A stretch of DNA of 64,000 bases from positions 182,526-246,525 of the forward strand of contig NZ_JAFUAG010000017.1 in assembly GCF_017464355.1 (NCBI RefSeq), written 5' to 3'. This DNA is from Ruminococcus sp. (GTDB lineage: Bacteria > Bacillota > Clostridia > Oscillospirales > Ruminococcaceae). How positions within the stretch are numbered: the stretch's first letter is position 1; the number at the start of each line of letters is the position of its first letter. The position numbers were made by a program, and so were the translations under genes. Shown here in pieces: positions 63,163-64,000 of this stretch. The notes under the pieces were generated by a model. It searched no databases. It was not told the DNA's origin and was given only the letters and a program-made list of their open reading frames with translations.

Positions 63163-64000
63163 TCAAACGTCATGTTTCATATTTTTTTTCGCAGCAACGG
63201 CAACCGAAGCAGAGATAATAGCTGTGATCATGAAAACTAATGGAGAGTTATCACCGGTATTTGGGTTTGAAGTGTTCGCAGCGGAATTAACCGTTTTTTT
63301 ATTTTCTGACGTGGAAACACCTGAATTTTCAGAGGAACCGATATCCGTATCAGTTCTTTTTCCGCCTTTTTCGGCATTCGGGTCAGCTATTCCGTCAGAT
63401 GTCACATGAATATAGTTATAATGGCAGGCTGAACCCATCCAGCAAGTGAATAAGATATCGCCAGTCTCTTCGGGAGTGAACTCATATACAAAATTCTTGC
63501 CTTCTTCAAGAGTGAGGTGTCCTTCATTTTTGTTGTGACTATCTGTCCCCCAACCAAGTCCGGGTATTTTGATAGTTCTTTCACAACCCATAAGCACAGT
63601 ACCCGCCGGCACATTTACATACCACTTTACGGGTACGCCGACCTTTACGGTGATATTACCCGTCCATAAATCATCGTATTCAGTAATGATTTCTTGTATT
63701 TCATCTGTACTGTTGTCGCTATCGGCTTTGCTTGACGTTTCGTCAGTCTTGCTTGACGTTTCGTCAGTCTTGCTTGACGTGTCGTCGGTCTTGCTTGACG
63801 TGTCGTCAGTCTTGCTTGACGTGTCGTCAGTCTTGCTCGACGTGTCGTCGGTCTTGCTTGACGTGTCGTCAGCCTTGCTTGACGTGTCGTCAGTCTTGCT
63901 CGACGTGTCGTCGGTCTTGCTTGACGTGTCGTCGGTCTTGCTTGACGTGTCGTCGGTCTTGCTTGACGTGTCGTCGGTCTTGCTTGACGTGTCGTCGGTC
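63163..64000 (-). CDS. Cell-wall-anchored cupredoxin-like protein with heptad repeats (5' end outside window)
   Basis: The frame is open from the window edge to the stop at 63163 (279 codons seen). It starts in about 13 copies of a seven-residue repeat TDDTSSK (21-bp DNA repeat, 63727-64000), then a cupredoxin-like beta-sandwich (ITVKVGVPVKWYVNVPAGT, EFTPEETGDILFTCWMGSAC) whose CWMG motif resembles a copper-binding loop. A Ser/Asn spacer, the sorting signal NPNTGDNS, a membrane helix and a basic tail KKNMKHDV end it. It should be attached by sortase to the wall, with the repeat acting as a stalk or spacer. Metal binding is inferred. Confidence 0.75.
   Translation of the reverse strand, partial: TDDTSSKTDDTSSKTDDTSSKTDDTSSKTDDTSSKTDDTSSKADDTSSKTDDTSSKTDDTSSKTDDTSSKTDDTSSKTDETSSKTDETSSKADSDNSTDEIQEIITEYDDLWTGNITVKVGVPVKWYVNVPAGTVLMGCERTIKIPGLGWGTDSHNKNEGHLTLEEGKNFVYEFTPEETGDILFTCWMGSACHYNYIHVTSDGIADPNAEKGGKRTDTDIGSSENSGVSTSENKKTVNSAANTSNPNTGDNSPLVFMITAIISASVAVAAKKNMKHDV
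63727..64000 (-). repeat. 21-bp coding tandem repeat
   Basis: About 13 copies of a 21-bp unit (CTTGCTTGACGTGTCGTCGGT on the plus strand, few variants), encoding TDDTSSK on the minus strand with occasional E or A changes. The array runs off the window end. Confidence 0.92.

Noticed and set aside
63727-64000. 21-bp repeats resembling a CRISPR or minisatellite
   Set aside because: They are in frame in a long open gene and encode a clean TDDTSSK heptad; there are no spacers.

Overview
The window looks like chromosomal DNA from a fibre-degrading, low-to-mid GC Clostridia bacterium, most likely a Ruminococcus of the R. albus / R. flavefaciens / R. champanellensis type. Three lines of evidence support this: three proteins carry duplicated type I dockerins, the beta-glucosidase has the swapped domain order described for R. 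albus enzymes, and several plant-cell-wall enzymes lie among endospore genes. The taxonomic call is inference; no rRNA or tRNA gene was found.

Layout. 1-11.9 kb: the end of an unknown gene, xylulokinase, a diguanylate cyclase with four PAS-like repeats, a membrane alpha/beta hydrolase, an esterase-GH43 operon, a HAD phosphatase wrapped by palindromic direct repeats, a phospholipase-D lipoprotein and a secreted GH16 glucanase. 12-25 kb: a Ter-associated aldolase-like protein and a hydrolase; then, on the minus strand, an ABC exporter pair, a domain-swapped GH3 beta-glucosidase, a dockerin-CAP protein and a large thioredoxin-like/LRR/dockerin protein. 25-29 kb is an asparagine block: an Asn-type T-box controls a zinc-ribbon microprotein, asnS and two small genes, followed by asnA behind its own attenuator. 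29-37 kb: a CPBP protease under a duplicated promoter with LytTR-like sites, a MoxR ATPase divergent from a VWA protein, and two abundant-looking secreted proteins. 37-46.6 kb: a DUF6106-like/acpS/nnr/lipoprotein operon, an amidohydrolase, an SH3 lipoprotein, a Wzz/BY-kinase pair, an acyl-ACP thioesterase, purine nucleoside phosphorylase and an ECF S-component. 46.6-55.3 kb: GH2 beta-galactosidase, a ClpC-like ATPase, a 38-residue Cys/Gly-rich membrane peptide, and the sipL-spoIVA spore-coat operon behind a sigma-E-like promoter. 55.4-60.2 kb: an Rrf2 regulator, pnuC, a phenylacetate-CoA ligase and an LRR-dockerin protein, separated by mobile-looking non-coding repeats that include a four-copy 118-bp array. 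60.4-64 kb is accessory DNA: a 5'-broken serine recombinase, an AT-rich MORN/YwqK-like gene and the 3' part of a wall-anchored cupredoxin with heptad repeats.

How the genes work together. The esterase, GH43, GH16, GH3, GH2 and xylulokinase genes fit hemicellulose and mixed-linkage glucan use: extracellular cleavage, intracellular finishing, then entry to the pentose phosphate pathway. The dockerin proteins are non-catalytic or accessory members of a cohesin-dockerin system. sipL and spoIVA encode the partners that anchor the spore coat. Most plus-strand operons begin with a clear sigma-A promoter with a 17-bp spacer.

No large new defence or biosynthetic system is evident. The most interesting signals are regulatory and structural: the asnA attenuator, the doubled LytTR-like promoter, palindrome doublets flanking one gene, the non-coding repeat family, the MoxR/VWA pair, and the spore-coat operon next to the Cys-rich peptide.
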